DNA from: Sindora glabra
Lineage: Eukaryota; Streptophyta; Magnoliopsida; Fabales; Fabaceae
NCBI GenBank assembly: GCA_020226215.1
Contig: CM035230.1
Coordinates: forward strand, 4,301,501-4,365,500
Direction: 5' to 3'
Length of the DNA: 64,000 bases
The translations under genes were made by a program, and so were the position numbers. Shown here piece after piece: positions 1 through 12,773 of this stretch. The notes under the pieces are model-generated. The model saw only the letters and a list, made by a program, of their open reading frames with translations, made no database searches and was not told the origin of the DNA. Within the stretch, counting starts at the first letter, position 1. Each line of letters opens with the position of its first letter.

Positions 1-500
1 AGTATATCATCCACATAAAGGGATAATATCACAAGATTATCTTCAAATTGCTTGATGTAAGCAAAATGGTTTTCCTCAATCATTTGAAAATTGTATGATG
101 TTATCGCTCTGTGAAACCTTAAATACCATTGTCTAGACAATTGCTTAAGTCCATAAATAAACTTTTAGAGTTTAAAAGCTTTCTTTTCCTTTCCCTTTTA
201 TAGGAAACCTACTGGTTGTTCTATATAAATTTCTTCATCCAGTTTGCCATTTAGAAATGCAGTTTTAATATCCATTTGATATAATTCTAAATCTAAACTT
301 GCCATTATTGTCAAGATCAATCTAATTAAGTTGAAATACACAACAGGTGAGAATGTATCCTCATAATTTATCCCTTCCTATTGTGCATACCCCTTTGCAA
401 CTGATTGAGCTTTATATCTCTTAATTACCCCATCTAGTTTTATTTTGATTTTGAGAACTCACTTGTTCCCAATTGCCTTTTGGCCAGATGGTAGGTTAAC
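1..500 (-). pseudogene. Ty1/copia reverse transcriptase, partial at window edge
   Basis: This is reverse transcriptase of a copia retrotransposon, which copies element RNA into DNA. On the minus strand, 310-180 reads QMDIKTAFLNGKLDEEIYIE followed by QPVGFL, the standard copia RT block, and 45-1 reads LYVDDIL with the catalytic YVDD motif intact. Upstream in the reading direction (about 480-330) come KWVLKIKIKLDG and a YEDTFSPV-like block, the start of the RT domain. A stop follows QPVGFL and others are scattered. The RT is cut by the left edge, so RNase H and the 3' LTR lie outside. Clear family assignment; non-functional as seen. Confidence 0.88.
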
Positions 501-704
501 TAGCTTCTAAATGTGGTTAATTTTCATTGAATCCATCTCTTCCTTCATTACTTTCTTCCAATATTCCTTTGTAGGGTAGGATAGATCCTCTTGCACTATC
601 CTAGGCTCTTTATCATCTTAAGGAGTAACCATAAGAGTTAATCCTTCAATTAGGAAATGCCTTTTGGGTGCACTCCCTCTTTTGCTCTTCCACTATGGGG
701 TTCC

Positions 705-1760
705 TTATACTGAATCATTTCTAAGTACGTGATTCTTATTCAATCTCTCAAAACTCCCACACAGGTCAATAGGTACTCTTTGAGAGCTCCCAATTAGATG
801 CATTAGATAAGTTTCTACATTATCCTCTTGATCTTGTATCCCATAAAAGGATACATTATGATCAATCTTTCCTCTACTGGGAAACTCAATTTCCATAAAT
901 GTGGCATCCCTTGATTCAATTACAATCATTATTCTAGCCTCATTTTCACCAACGAAAACATGACCTTTTAAATGTTTTAAGTGTTTTATAAAGATGCATT
1001 TCTTTCTTATTAGACCCAACTTTCCATATTTGTAAGAAGCATTATGGACATACATAGCTAATCCATATGGTCTGAGAATGCTTAAATCTAGTTTACATTT
1101 TATCCATAGTTCATAAGGTGTTATTGTGATTGACTTTGAGGGCATGCGGTTAAGTATAAAGGTGAATATTAATAAGGCATCTCCCCAATATGAAAATAGT
1201 AGATTAGCCTATGCCATCATTAACATCTCCCCAATATGAAAATAGTAAATTAGCCTGTGCCATCATTAACCTAACCATGTCTAATAATGTTTTGTTTCTC
1301 CTTTTGGCTACTCCATTTTGTTGTAAAGTGCTAAAGATTGTTAATTGTCTAATTATCCCTTTTTTCTCATAGAGTTCTTTAAATTAGTCAAATAAATATT
1401 CATGCCTACAATTGGTCCTAAGTGCTTTAATTTTCCTATCCATTTGATTTTCAACTTCATTTATATAAAGTTTAAAGTATTCTAATGCTTCTAATCTATG
1501 TGAGATCAAATAGACATGACTGTATCATGAGTAATCATCAATGAGAGTGATGAAATACCAAGTTTTTGTTTTGCCCTTACACTTATGGGACCATATATAT
1601 TAGAATGAATTAATTGCAATGGAGTCTCTACCTTAGACCTTTTTCCAAATGGTTTTCTAGTTGCTTTATTAGCTAAACAATGTTCATATAAGGACATTTT
1701 CAATTCTGAAATTAGACCTAGCAATCCTTCATTTGGTAGCTTAATCATTTTATTTTAATT
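705..1760 (-). pseudogene. Ty1/copia integrase region (broken)
   Basis: This is integrase of the same minus-strand copia element. The frame at 1748-1506 carries TRKPF followed by ETPLQLIHSNIYGPISVRA, matching the integrase pre-domain and the start of the catalytic core. The frame at 1145-705 starts with PSKSITITPYELW, the conserved C-terminal part of the copia integrase core, and runs 146 codons. Between them (about 1500-1150) are stops and frameshifts, plus a short local duplication near 1178-1262 in which CATCTCCCCAATATGAAAAT occurs twice. The protease-like WI-KAP-TM stretch (normally WILDSGAT) lies near 2200-2170. Gene order gag-IN-RT confirms copia rather than gypsy. Confidence 0.82.
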
Positions 1761-2279
1761 ATGTGTTTTAGTCTAGTACGCCAAATATCCACATCATCAT
1801 TTAAATTGGAAGTAGAAATGGTAAAGCAATTATAAGCATAACTATCATTAACAATATCTAAGATAACAAGTCCATTGAAAATAAATCCAAAACCATAATA
1901 CTTGTCTTTTGAAATTTCAGCAATACTATCATGAAAGTTAATAAGAATCTAAACTGTAGCAAGGAATAAACAAAAACCAAATTTTACCAAATGTTAAGTG
2001 TATAAAGTACATCATGAAGGATTAAGTTCTTCTACCATACAAATCTAATTTGTAGGTTTCAATGCCTTTAACCTTAATCCTTGCATTATTCTCAACATAT
2101 GGCCATTTACTTTGACTTGATAGCCAATGGTATTCAATATAGGATCGTTAATCCTTACTTACATGGTTTATGGTGCCTTAATCCAAAATTCATAACGAAT
2201 AAGATTCTATTAGAAAAATAGTACTAGAAACATGTGAAAAATATGTAAATGGAGCATTTAATAATACCTTGTTTTGCTT

Positions 2280-3147
2280 ATTTTGCTAAGTGCAATTTCA
2301 AGCAAAATGGCCCATTTTCTTGCAAGGATAACACTTGACCTTTCTAAGATCAAAATTCTTTGTGTCACCCTTTCCTTTCCTCTTTTTGAAGCTTTGCTTG
2401 CCTTTTTAAAATTTAGGCTAAGCCTCTTATTCTACTTCTCGAACTTCTTATTTCTTTTGGATTTGGGCTTAGAATTGGAAGGCTCAGCTCCTTCTTCTAC
2501 ATACACTTGTCCAAAAGACTTAGAAGCCTTCAAACATTCATCCTCAAGTTCTAGGTATCTTGCCACATCATCGAAGGTAACAATACTTTCATTGTGAATC
2601 AAATTGATCTTTATGTGTTCTTAACTTACAGAAAGTGATCTAATCACAACTTGCACTTGTTGCTCATCAAAAAGTTCATACCCAATAGTTTTTAGCTCAC
2701 AAATCATATTTAACATTTCACGTAAATGTTGTTTAATTAGCATATTAAGCTAAAATTTATGAGTGTCAAATTTGATTATGAATCTCCTCAATTTTATGGT
2801 AGAAGTATCATTATATTTTTCTTTGAGGGCAATCTAGATACCTTAGGCAGTTGGGTATTTCTCATACTCAAACATAAGGTCACCACCATTGCACTCAAAA
2901 GTATAATGCAAGTAATGTTGTTCTTTCTCTTCCAAACAACATATGCCTCATCATCTCTTCTATGTTAGGCTATATTCCCATGCTTGAATTCCATCATGAC
3001 AATGGTTAATGGTTCAAAAGCATCTTGGTCTTCTAGAATATAAGATATTTTTCGATGCCATATATCCCAATTGTCTCCATTTAACTTGTCACCTTTGTTA
3101 AGTTCAACACTAATATTCTTGATAGCCATTCTACTAAAACATAGCAT
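2280..3147 (-). pseudogene. Ty1/copia gag with broken zinc knuckle
   Basis: This is gag (capsid/nucleocapsid) of the minus-strand copia element. The start is near 3147-3128 (MLCFSRMAIKNISVELNK), and NGDNWDIWHRKISYIL at about 3085-3035 resembles the first helices of copia gag. At 2335-2287 the minus strand reads CYPCKKMGHFA-stop-NC, a CX2CX4HX4C zinc knuckle with one internal stop. The intervening frame is interrupted. I found no tRNA-iMet-type primer binding site upstream of the start (3150-3500), so the 5' LTR boundary of this element is not located. Confidence 0.75.
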
Positions 3148-3479
3148 ATGAACATTTCCTATGAGTATACAATGTCACTTATTTGCACAACTTTAGTGCA
3201 AAATAATGGTAACACTATTAAGTTCATGATTAGGAGTTTACGTTTATTATATCCCTATCACATATTTTGTAAATAATATCATAATTTCTTATTAAGCATT
3301 TTTCATGCAAATATCAGTTCCTTGTAGTTCTAAGAAGACTCATAATCTAAGAGCTCTTGCTCAAATATAGTATTCCACATCATAAATATATACAAATAAA
3401 GCATGCATTCATTAAACAAATAAGTTCAATTAATAACAAAAAAATAACATGTGCAAAAAGAAAATAATCTTAACATAAG

Positions 3480-4137
3480 CAAAAATTACATGCTGAAAGT
3501 TTCATAAAGTTGACAACTAGTTTTCTTATTCAAGCTTCCTAATCTGATTTTAAAGTCTTCATTTCTATGAAAGGTTTGAAAATTTTGGGTGGATTGTTGA
3601 AATGAACTAGTCTAAACTCATATTTATTCATAACTTTAATTAGACCTTTCAAATGTATTCCTTTTTCAATGCATTATACCCAAAGCACTTTGCACTTTTC
3701 ATATTTGTGAATTAGGACAATAGAATCATCTTACTCCAATTTATTTTGATATAGTGAATTTCCTAGAGTCTTAATTCTTCCATGCATTTTTCCAATTCAA
3801 TGAATTTCATGACTTCTAACTTTCTTTCTTTGCACAACCATGGTCTATTTTTTATTGAGCCCCAGAAATCATCATCTAAAATTATGTTCAGTAGTCTATG
3901 CACCTAAAAGAAGTTAAGGAACACTTTTCCTTTATGGTTGAGGTTCATTTTGATAGCTTTTACTTCTTTTAGAAAGGATTCCATAGCATATGTTCTTAGT
4001 GTATTTCTGTTTTGTAATTGTTTCATCATTTTCTTAAGGTCTTTAGAGGTTTCTACCTAATCTGATTCTTTAAGGTCTTCAGCTACCTATTCTAGGAAGC
4101 CATATGGATCATCTTCCTCTATGAACTATTGTTCCAT
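3480..4137 (-). pseudogene. Unrecognised decayed ORF upstream of copia gag
   Basis: I do not recognise this protein. Starting at the ATG at 4137-4135, the minus strand gives a frame of 162 codons to about 3649 with six in-frame stops. Five are TAG at positions 4, 17, 27, 78 and 125, and one is TAA at 142. A one-base shift near 3650 lets the frame run on to about 3480 (NNPPKIFKPFIEMK). Charged helical stretches such as DLKKMMKQLQNR and LEVMKFIELEKCMEEL stand out, and the acidic start EEDDPYGFLE is distinctive. TAG stops are what CAG codons become by C-to-T change, so this looks like a former gene and not chance. It lies on the same strand just upstream of copia gag and could be an accessory ORF, a captured host fragment, or an unrelated relic. 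Confidence 0.5.
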
Positions 4138-5087
4138 AACTATAGATAAGAAAATAAATTTAACTCACAATCTAACACAATAATATTGCCACTTTTTTTA
4201 AATAAGAACAGTGTTAAACATGCTCTAGAAACAAGTAAATTATATACTAATGTAAGGATCTTAAATTTTTAGGGTTTTTTTATCAAATCATGCCTCAAAA
4301 TGAAGCCTCATACGCCCTCATGTGCTCCAAGAAAGGCTCAGATTTCCAAAAAAATAAAAAAACAACAACTCTCTTATTCTCTCAAATGGTGCGTAAGATC
4401 TTTGCACCGCCATAAGAAGCGTTTCTAGCTATGGTAATCAGCTAGAGAGGAAGTACTCTCTCTCCTTTTTCCATTAGTATATCACACATGGCAATTGGCT
4501 TCTGAGGTGGACCATACCTTATACAATACATTAAAAATATTAAAAAATTTACAATATTCATATCCAAAAATACCATAAACATATAATAATATTATCTAAG
4601 GGGTTTGACCATTTTAAAGTGATGGCAGGCTATATGGATAGTCTACTTTTTCATACATTATATCTAATATGTCTCATACATCATATAAGGCAAACAAAAT
4701 ACAACATTACATATATATATCATATATTATATAATGGATAAAACTATTATATAGTTAAAGCATATGCTATCACATAGTAAACACAAATGTATTAATATCA
4801 TTGAATAATAAAGAAATTAAAATGTCACATAGTATAACCCTAGAATCCTATTTTCTAATAATGTTCATAAACTAACTCCTTAGCTTTTACTTGTGCCACC
4901 CTAAAATGCTCTATTGTGAATACAATTTTAAAATAGAAACCTCAAGTTACATTTGAAGGGAGCGAGATAAGAAGAGAATATATATCAGAAAATAGAAGAA
5001 GGCAAGACTCATAGGTCATATTTAAAATTCAGCCACAAAAACTCCAAGGACCACACTATACAACACAATCATGCATTATATGTCATA
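4138..5087. other. No gene recognised; possible remains of a copia 5' LTR/leader
   Basis: No supportable ORF. The stretch 4340-4480 is less AT-rich and purine-rich on the minus strand (GGAGAGAGAGTACTTCC-like), as in a retrotransposon leader. It could be part of the missing 5' LTR of the copia element at 1-3147. I could not find matching LTR ends. Confidence 0.3.
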
Positions 5088-5207
5088 ATTACTATCATGA
5101 CCCGATTTATTTTTTTGTCGTGACTAGCGTAAAAATACCTAACTAGTACTCCACACTGATTAAATATCCTTACTAGCCTCCAAAGATGACACAGTATCCC
5201 ACGTCTT

Positions 5208-6874
5208 TGTTGGTGTGTGTCCTAGGAACCAATCATATAGATGATTGAAATAATACACAATGTATTATGTTTTATTTTAGGCAATTTAATTATTATATTT
5301 TATTCTCATAATTTTATTATTATTCTACGCGATTTATAACTTAATATAATAATTATTTTTAGAATAGCTTCGCTATTCCTAAAATGCCCCTAGTCAAGTA
5401 TTATTACGAAAAGGATAGTAATAATACATCGAAACTAGCATGTATAGTGACTGATGATTACGAATCATGGATATGTAATATCAAGTCAATACATGAGTAC
5501 ATTACTAGTGAACAATGTACTGGACTAACCCACTATGAGAATATTGCATGGATAGACGTGTTATAAGTTATTCTCATATGATCATAAATACACATAAACC
5601 TTTGACCTGAAGTCACTATGGTTCCCTACATGAGGAATTACTCACTTTAATATTGTCCTATGTCATCTTTAATCAGGATGACAAGTAGGGCATTGATTGG
5701 GTGTGTCATAAATCGTACAGAGGGAAGTAAGTGATGTAGATGGGATTTTATTACTCTTGTATAAAAGAGAAATATCCTTGGGCCCCTTGATTGAGTGAGA
5801 CTTAGAAATGCATGGCCATGCTCAATTGAATTAATATGTGATATTAATCATTTATTTTAAATCTACTCAGTACCAAGAAATATAAATTGAACATTGACGA
5901 GGATGACACATTCCATGCCTCTAGTTCAATTTGGATATTATTACAAAAGGGATTATGATGCAAAACGTTAATCATGTATTAGGTGGATGTCGAATCACAG
6001 ACATTCTTACTACTTGAGTGGTAGTGATGTATTACTAGAAACCGCTCACTATCTATGGCTCAATAATGAGTCATTATCAACGTAGTAAGAACCTACAAGG
6101 TCACACAAAAGGAGTAGGAATAAGACAATAATTAATTGGACTTTAATTATATTAATATCTAATTAATTGGACTTATTTTCATGCATATATATATTATTAA
6201 GAATAATAAATTCACGTAATATATATATATATATATATTATGTGATATTATTTGATATTAAAGTAATATCAAATAATTACGTTATCAGATATTAGATAAA
6301 TATATTTTGAGATAATATTATTTTGATATTTGATAACTATATGCAATTATCTAATAATTAAGATATTTATATTATGAGATAATATTATTATTTAATATTA
6401 AATAATTAATAGACAAGTCCTATCTCTCCCCATTATCTCTAGGATAAGGATAAGATGAGTTGTTAAGTGTAATTAGGATTTTGGAAGCATTATTCTAGTA
6501 GGACTAGGATTGTGGCTTGCTTAAGTTCTATAAAAAGGGGCTTGAGGGCAGCACATGAATAACACGCTCAAAACTTCCATACAAACCCTAAATCACTCAA
6601 AAAACATTCAATCCTAATTCCTAGAGAGAAAAATGCATCCTAGTAGATTCGTGAAGGGTGAGAGGTCGTTGTTCACTCTGTGTGAATACCGTAGAGACGT
6701 TGTACCATCCGACCGGCGTTTGATTCATCCGCTCTCTAGTTTTGATCAGTAGAAACATGAGTGCCCAATAGGTAAAATCCTAATAATTGATTTATGCTTT
6801 TTGCATGGATCCTAGGTAGAATTCAGATCAAAATTTTGAAATTCCGCTGCTTGTAATAATCTGAATTCCTGACA
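5208..6874 (+). mobile_element. Copia-type solo LTR with perfect 5-bp target duplication (GTCTT)
   Basis: The element starts TGTTGGTGTGTGTCC and ends GAATTCCTGACA. GTCTT lies immediately outside both ends (5203-5207 and 6875-6879). The length is 1667 bp, it has TG...CA ends, and it lies inside the larger gypsy LTR, so it is the younger insertion. The end region TTCCGCTGCTTGTAATAATC resembles the U5 end of long plant copia LTRs. A TATA box with a following transcribed-looking leader (6529 on) sets the plus orientation. The open frame at 5384-5566 inside it is not a recognisable protein. Confidence 0.85.
6529..6536 (+). promoter_or_regulatory. TATA box of the copia solo LTR
   Basis: TATAAAAA is followed by GGGGCTTGAGG, about 345 bp before the LTR end. 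That is the expected U3/R position of a plant LTR promoter. Transcription would run rightwards. Confidence 0.6.
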
Positions 6875-9690
6875 GTCTTTGTAAAACCAGTGCTAGGGGC
6901 GTACGGAAGAAAATAGATATAAAAGATGTTAAAACACCAAAATAAGATATAGAATATACATACATCATAAAAATATTTAAAAAAGATAAGTTCGTTTCCA
7001 GTACTCCAAATACACTGACTCTAGTTCTTTAACTCACTAACCTAATTAGGGCCCTCCTTCTCTAGGTCAGATTCCAAAGGGGAACTAGAACTGGACACTC
7101 TAGGCACTGATGGAGTCACGTTACTCCCAGACTTGTCATTTGGGGTAACCTGCACCAACGGAAAGAAAACATCAAGGACATTTAGCTCCGAGTCCATAGG
7201 CCAAAAGTCTACACGGTACTAAATATTTACATCTATAGAGGTGACCCAAATCTCAAGATGGAGCTCCAATCCATAAGTCCCTCGAGGAGTGGTGACATAT
7301 CCTTTGTAAGTGTTAGTGCATATCCATGGGTACATGATCCTAACCTGTAATTTCAATACAATAAACAGAGTGAGTATAAGACATACTTAGCGAATAATAA
7401 CTTGTTATTCCCTTTTAGGTTTTCCTGTCTAGGATTTCTTTTCTACTCGTGATTCATACCTTTAATTAAAAGTTCAAATTCAGATATTTTATTTTTGAGA
7501 AATGGCATTAGTTGGTATGCAATGTCACCTTATATCTTCGATCCAACCTTATCCCCCGTCACCCTAGGCTCGAGGCCACCAACTTTTTCTCTCCACTATT
7601 AACCACTCCTCTCCTTCTCCATGAAGGATGTTTTCTCCCTCCCACATTTTCACAAGCAGAATGAACAATTGTGGGATGCCACATGCATCAACCATAATTG
7701 TTATGGATTTTTCCTCAAGAAATGTATCAAAATACTAACTATGCCATGAGTGTTTTATGCTTCATTTGTCCTTCTAGGCTTGTTATTACATCAATTCCTA
7801 AAGGGTATTTATATACACAATTCAAACAATTCATGTCACACAAGGGTTTTCCAAACTTCATTTTCTTGATATCAAGGATGCTCCTTGATTTTTTTCTTGT
7901 TCTAGACCCTATCTAGGTATCCTAAGAGTGAGAATTATTTGGAGAACTAAATAAAATTTAAATTTTCTGAAAATTTTAATCATGCTACCTCACATTCAGA
8001 GAGACTCATATAAATTTTTCCAGAATTTTTCTCAACCACTTAGTACTCCTAAAAATTTCGTGCATAGAACCAGAAATTTTCGGATTCTGTCATGAACAAT
8101 TTTCATTCACAATTTTATTGGGTGATCAGACCATCTCCGATTGCCATGAGAACTTTATACAACATTAAAAACACCTTGACTGACTCCCCTGAATTTTTTT
8201 ATGATTTTTCATGATCATTTTATGCCCTAAAAATTTGGAAAACAGAGACCAATGTGAAAGTGCCCTGTTTTTGGACAGCACTGATGACCTAACTTAGGAA
8301 ATTCTTCTAAAATATATAAAAATTTATAAAAATCCTCAAATTTTCTAGAATTCAACCTCACATCATGATAGACCTTGGAATATCAAAAATAAAATTTTTT
8401 TATGATTAATCACCTAGGTTTCATGTGACCATTCATCAACCAAAATTTCAACAGCATTATTGATTCTCCTTGATACCAATTCCAACATAACCTTAGCAAT
8501 TTCTTTATAACAACTAAGAGCAATTCCATTCTTATCATCCATGATCCAAATACTCACTTCCAAAAACATTATAACATGTTCAAATTATTCCAAACTAATT
8601 ATTACAACAACCAACACAAATCATATTAAAAGAGCCATAATTGTCAATTTTGACAATCCAACATTGGAAATTCATAGAATTTGAAACAAGCTATTACTCA
8701 CCTCAATCCTTTACTCTCTTCTTCCTTCCAAAACTGAGTTTTGAGGGAGAGGGAGGTGAATTCAAAGAAACAAAATCAGACTTTAGGATTGAGAAGAAGA
8801 GGAATATCACAAGAAATCAAGAGGGGTTAAGAGGAATTAATGATTTACCTAAGTAGCTTGCAATGTTTCCTTGATTTTGCTTTGTCTAAAATTTCTTTTC
8901 TCCTTCTCTAGGGTTGCACATTTTGGGCTAGAATGGAGCAAAAGTTTGTTGCTACTAAGTCTCCTTTTTTGTATAAAACTTGTTTAAAGAAATTTCTAAA
9001 AAATTCTACAAATTTTCATCAAATCCTAAGCTTGATTTTATCTTGGATTTTAGAGGATTTTAGGGACATTTGGATGTTTTCTTGCATCTCCAAGTGGTCT
9101 GAGTTTTCAGACCATGATAAACCCTTTTAGCCAATAAAAATGTAACATAATTCAAGAGTTCTCAATTATTACACTTTGACCTAAAGTTTTACCCTTTTTC
9201 TTTCATTTTGGTCCTTAGCTTCCTTTGGAAATTTGGGCTGTTATTGGGCCACGAATTTGGGCCTTAAATTTTCATATTTTAGGCCTAAAAAAAACTTGGG
9301 CTAACCCAACCCACACAACAAAAATAAAAAAGGTTAAAAAGATAAAGGGATTTATTACAATTCGATTCCGAATTACTTATTTTCTTTACACTTTCACCCT
9401 TAGGCTTCTAACTATTTTAAAAAATTTTCTTTTGACTTTCCATAATCATTTTTTAGCTTTAAAAATTAATTTTGGCCATCCATAAATTTTTAGAATTAAT
9501 TTACTATAATTTCAACTCATTTTCTCACTTTTTCGATTTACCGAATACTAAAAATTTGATAAATTTCTAAGTGAAAATTTTAAAACCCATTTTTATGTTT
9601 TTTAAGTTGATTTTCACTCATTATAATGTTCCTAAAAATTTTTAAAAATTTTTCATCACTATTGTACTAATTTGGGGTCATTACAATTAC

Positions 9691-10652
9691 TAATATATAT
9701 ATATATATAACAAGATGAAAGACATACATGCAATTCTCAAACCCTCAATTTGTATAGCATGCTTCTTAAACTCTCAGTTTCTGTATCATGCTTTCTCAAA
9801 TGCTTTCTCAAAAAAAATTGTTCACATATATGTATATGAAACTAAGAACTAGCATGTAGTATATATATATATATAAAGCATACCAAAAAAAGGTACAGCA
9901 TATGCTTTATATAGAATTTAATACTAGGAAACACAGACAATAGACCAACCTAGAATTAATACCAATGAAGGAAAAAATTATCTATATAATTAATTACAAT
10001 TTGTGGACATTTAAATGTACTTGATTTTAAATCATGCTTTCACACTATGTTTTGGGCAATTTCAACAAAAATAACTAAGGAGTTTTTGCTTTTCGTCCAC
10101 AATTATACGCAACTTATAGAGAAAAGAAGGAGAAAATAAGAAGATTACTTTTTGGCCTTTTAAAATGATTGATAAACTCAAAGAAAAAACTAACTTCAAA
10201 ACATTAAAAATGGCGGTTATCTTTTTTATCTCCTACGCAGTTAGTTATCAAAAATTAACTTTATTTGTTAGTTATAAAAAAACTGACTTTATTTGTTAGT
10301 TATCAAAAAACTAACTTTATCCCTTTTTTCCATTCATTGAAATAAAAAATATGGTGATATGGGTACTCATTATGGGCACCCATGTCTATCACTAACAAAA
10401 TCATATATGATTAACTGTTGAGATATTATATTTTAATTTGGCCTAAATGAGAAATGAAAATCATGTTCAAGTTTAGGACAATTCTTTTAACTCAAATTAT
10501 AATAGTAGATATTAATACCTTACGACCATTGCACATAATTTGAGAAAGATTTTTAAGTTAATCATCTTTTTTTAAACCTTTCAAACAAGACTCAATTTTA
10601 CCCTAATTTATTTCTTACCCAAGCTTTCTTTTTATAATGATATGTGAGTTAA
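9691..10652. other. AT-rich spacer, no gene recognised
   Basis: Between the gypsy solo LTR and the next copia element. It holds short (AT)n tracts near 9694-9709 and 9858-9875 and the three-copy repeat listed at 10240. Nothing coding. Confidence 0.6.
10240..10322. repeat. Three tandem copies of a 27-28 bp unit
   Basis: The unit begins GTTAGTTAT and ends AACTTTATTT or similar. It starts at 10240, 10267 and 10295. Each unit carries GTTAGTT and AACTAAC-like halves that could pair with each other. Confidence 0.7.
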
Positions 10653-10657
10653 GTAAA

Positions 10658-11117
10658 TGTTGGATTTTCCATTGTGAACCTATTAATTCAATAATAAGAT
10701 AAGATGTAAAAGGGCTTAGCCTAGTACTAAAGTAATTGAATAGTTTAGGCCAAATGGTAATCTAACCCAACTAATATGATAATGGATGGTTCTCGACAAT
10801 GGGTCGACCCACCAATGTTATTAATATAAATAAGGGTCGCCACTCCTAAACCTTATGATTGATTCTGTGCACCCCCCATTGATGTTAGAAAGTCTCCCCA
10901 ATCAAGTTCTCATCTAGGATTGATAGAAGCAATAAATCCTTATTGGAATTTATGATCAAGACCAATTGTGTATGGTTCATGGCCTGTTACAAATCTTAAT
11001 TTCATACTCACTCATAATGGATTCATCAGGTAATAATAAATATTTTTTTCACATTTAATATTATTCTTTTTACATGATTTAATTTAGGATTTATTTTTAT
11101 AAAATTTAATTTTAACA
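10658..11117 (+). repeat. 5' LTR of copia element
   Basis: It runs from TGTTGGATTTTCC to TTTTAACA, 460 bp. TATAAATAAG at 10825-10834 is the likely TATA box of the element promoter. It aligns along its whole length with 16937-17395. Confidence 0.92.
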
Positions 11118-11119
11118 AT

Positions 11120-11132
11120 TGATATCAGAGCC
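11120..11132 (+). other. Primer binding site (initiator-tRNA-Met type)
   Basis: TGATATCAGAGCC starts two bases after the 5' LTR. It differs by one base from TGGTATCAGAGCC, complementary to the 3' end of plant initiator tRNA-Met, the usual copia primer. Confidence 0.85.
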
Positions 11133-11595
11133 TTTGAATTATGTGAATTGAATATATTATTATATGGATTTAGGAATCAAATTTTATCTTTTGAATATAT
11201 AATATTATATTTTGTGATGAATTACCTTAGATGAAAATTGCTATGAATATCAAAATATATTATAGCCCTTTATATATTTATCTTTCTATTTATGTACAAG
11301 ACATTTATATAATATGTAGTAGTTTAACTACATTATTATATATATATAAGACATTGTACATAAAATGTTTATATAAAAGACGTTTATATATAAGACGTTA
11401 TACATAAGAGACTCATATATAAGATATTTATATATAAGTTATATATGTAAGACGTTGTATATAACAAATAATTGAAAAGAAGAGGTGTTGGTTCAATTAC
11501 GTTTGTTATGATACGTTTATAAGACCATACTAAATACAAATGTGACCTTTTCATTCTCAATTTAAGTAATATGCAGGTTCACTACACTAAGTTAG

Positions 11596-11598
<3 letters not shown>

Positions 11599-11668
<70 letters not shown>
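11599..11668. repeat. (TA)n microsatellite, about 35 units
   Basis: Uninterrupted TA repeat in the copia leader. It creates the false open frame with a run of Tyr-Ile codons at 11571-11762. Confidence 0.95.
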
Positions 11669-11669
<1 letters not shown>

Positions 11670-12773
11670 ACCTTAGCATCTGTAGGATATCATGCAAAGC
11701 TTGTACATATATCAGTGATGTTTAGGTTATATATGAATATGCCATCTTGTGTGGAATTTTGAAGAAGAAAAAATAAATAAATATGTACATTAGTGATGTT
11801 TAGGTTAAATGTCATGTTAATGATGTATGCCTTCAAGATTGAATGTTATATTGCTTTACGAATTTAAATTGATATTTGTATATTTATGGATTCAAGTTCA
11901 AATTTTGGCATATTTTATTATTTTATTTTGGATGTCTAATATTTTGAATTAATTGATTGAAGCAATATATTGTCTAAGTAACCTCTCTTACGTAGGTTAA
12001 TTAATTTGAAATATTAAGATAGTTATGTGTTTAACCACATTGTGAATGAATTAAAATATATATACAAGAATAAAAAAATGTATTATTTTAGGCTCCACTC
12101 TCTAGCTAAATTTATTAAGCATTTTTTCAAGTTTTTTTGGAATTAATTTTTTTTATTTTTTCCACTTTAATTTAAATGGCTAATTAATATTATTTTAGAT
12201 TGAAAATTTTACTATCATATTTTTACTTATTGGGCTTCCACATATATTTTTTTGGATACTATTTGATCCATTAATTATTTTTTTCTGTGTATGCATGTAT
12301 AAGAAAATAATTTTAGAAAATTATTTGGGCTTATATTATACCATAAAATTTTATATTATTATGAGTCCACCTATTATGGGCCTATTTACATAAAATTTTG
12401 CTCATTTTTTATAAAATGTTAATTAGACTAAAGAGAGTGTCATATTAATAATATTTTAATATCCTATTAGTATAATATTATTAATATAATTTGTTAGTGA
12501 TAACATAAGTATTGGAATAAGTATTATATTTCTAAAATTTTCATCACCTTATCAATGTTAAAATTTTAAAAATTTAATATTTAGTCTTTGTATTACATTA
12601 TAAGACCTTTAATGCCCCATTGGTATTAGGCCTTATAATATAATACTAAGTTTAATTGCATAGTTTACTAAGAAAAATTTCTAGTATGATTAAGGTTAAA
12701 CATGCATTAATGTTTTAAACTTGCTTCCTCAGCTCCTTTACCTATGCAATTAAATATGATTTAGATATTTAAT

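Larger units (their letters stand above)
5093..9685 (-). mobile_element. Ty3/gypsy-type solo LTR with 5-bp target duplication, interrupted by a copia solo LTR
   Basis: The plus strand begins TATCATGACCCG (5093) and ends GGGGTCATTACA (9685). These are imperfect inverted ends of the plant gypsy type TGTNAYGACCC...GGGTCRTGACA, read on the minus strand. The same pentamer ATTAC flanks both sides (5088-5092 and 9686-9690), the expected 5-bp target duplication. Removing the inserted copia LTR leaves about 2.9 kb, long but usual for some plant gypsy LTRs. No internal gag-pol remains, so recombination between two LTRs is the simplest origin. Small open frames inside (for example at 7698, 8641, 8933 and 9225) have no family resemblance. 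The first G has become A, and a CpG in the terminal motif has become TpG, typical of old methylated DNA. Confidence 0.75.

Noticed and set aside
3330..3390. Primer binding site for the minus-strand copia element
   Set aside because: AAGAGCTCTTGCTC was considered, but it does not match the initiator-tRNA complement well enough, and no LTR end adjoins it.
5384..5566. 60-codon plus-strand frame
   Set aside because: It lies wholly within the copia solo LTR and resembles no retroelement protein.
9225..9485. 86-codon plus-strand frame
   Set aside because: It is inside the gypsy solo LTR, antisense to its likely direction, with no domain.
11571..11762. Plus-strand frame of 63 codons with Tyr-Ile repeats
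   Set aside because: It is a translation of the (TA)n microsatellite.
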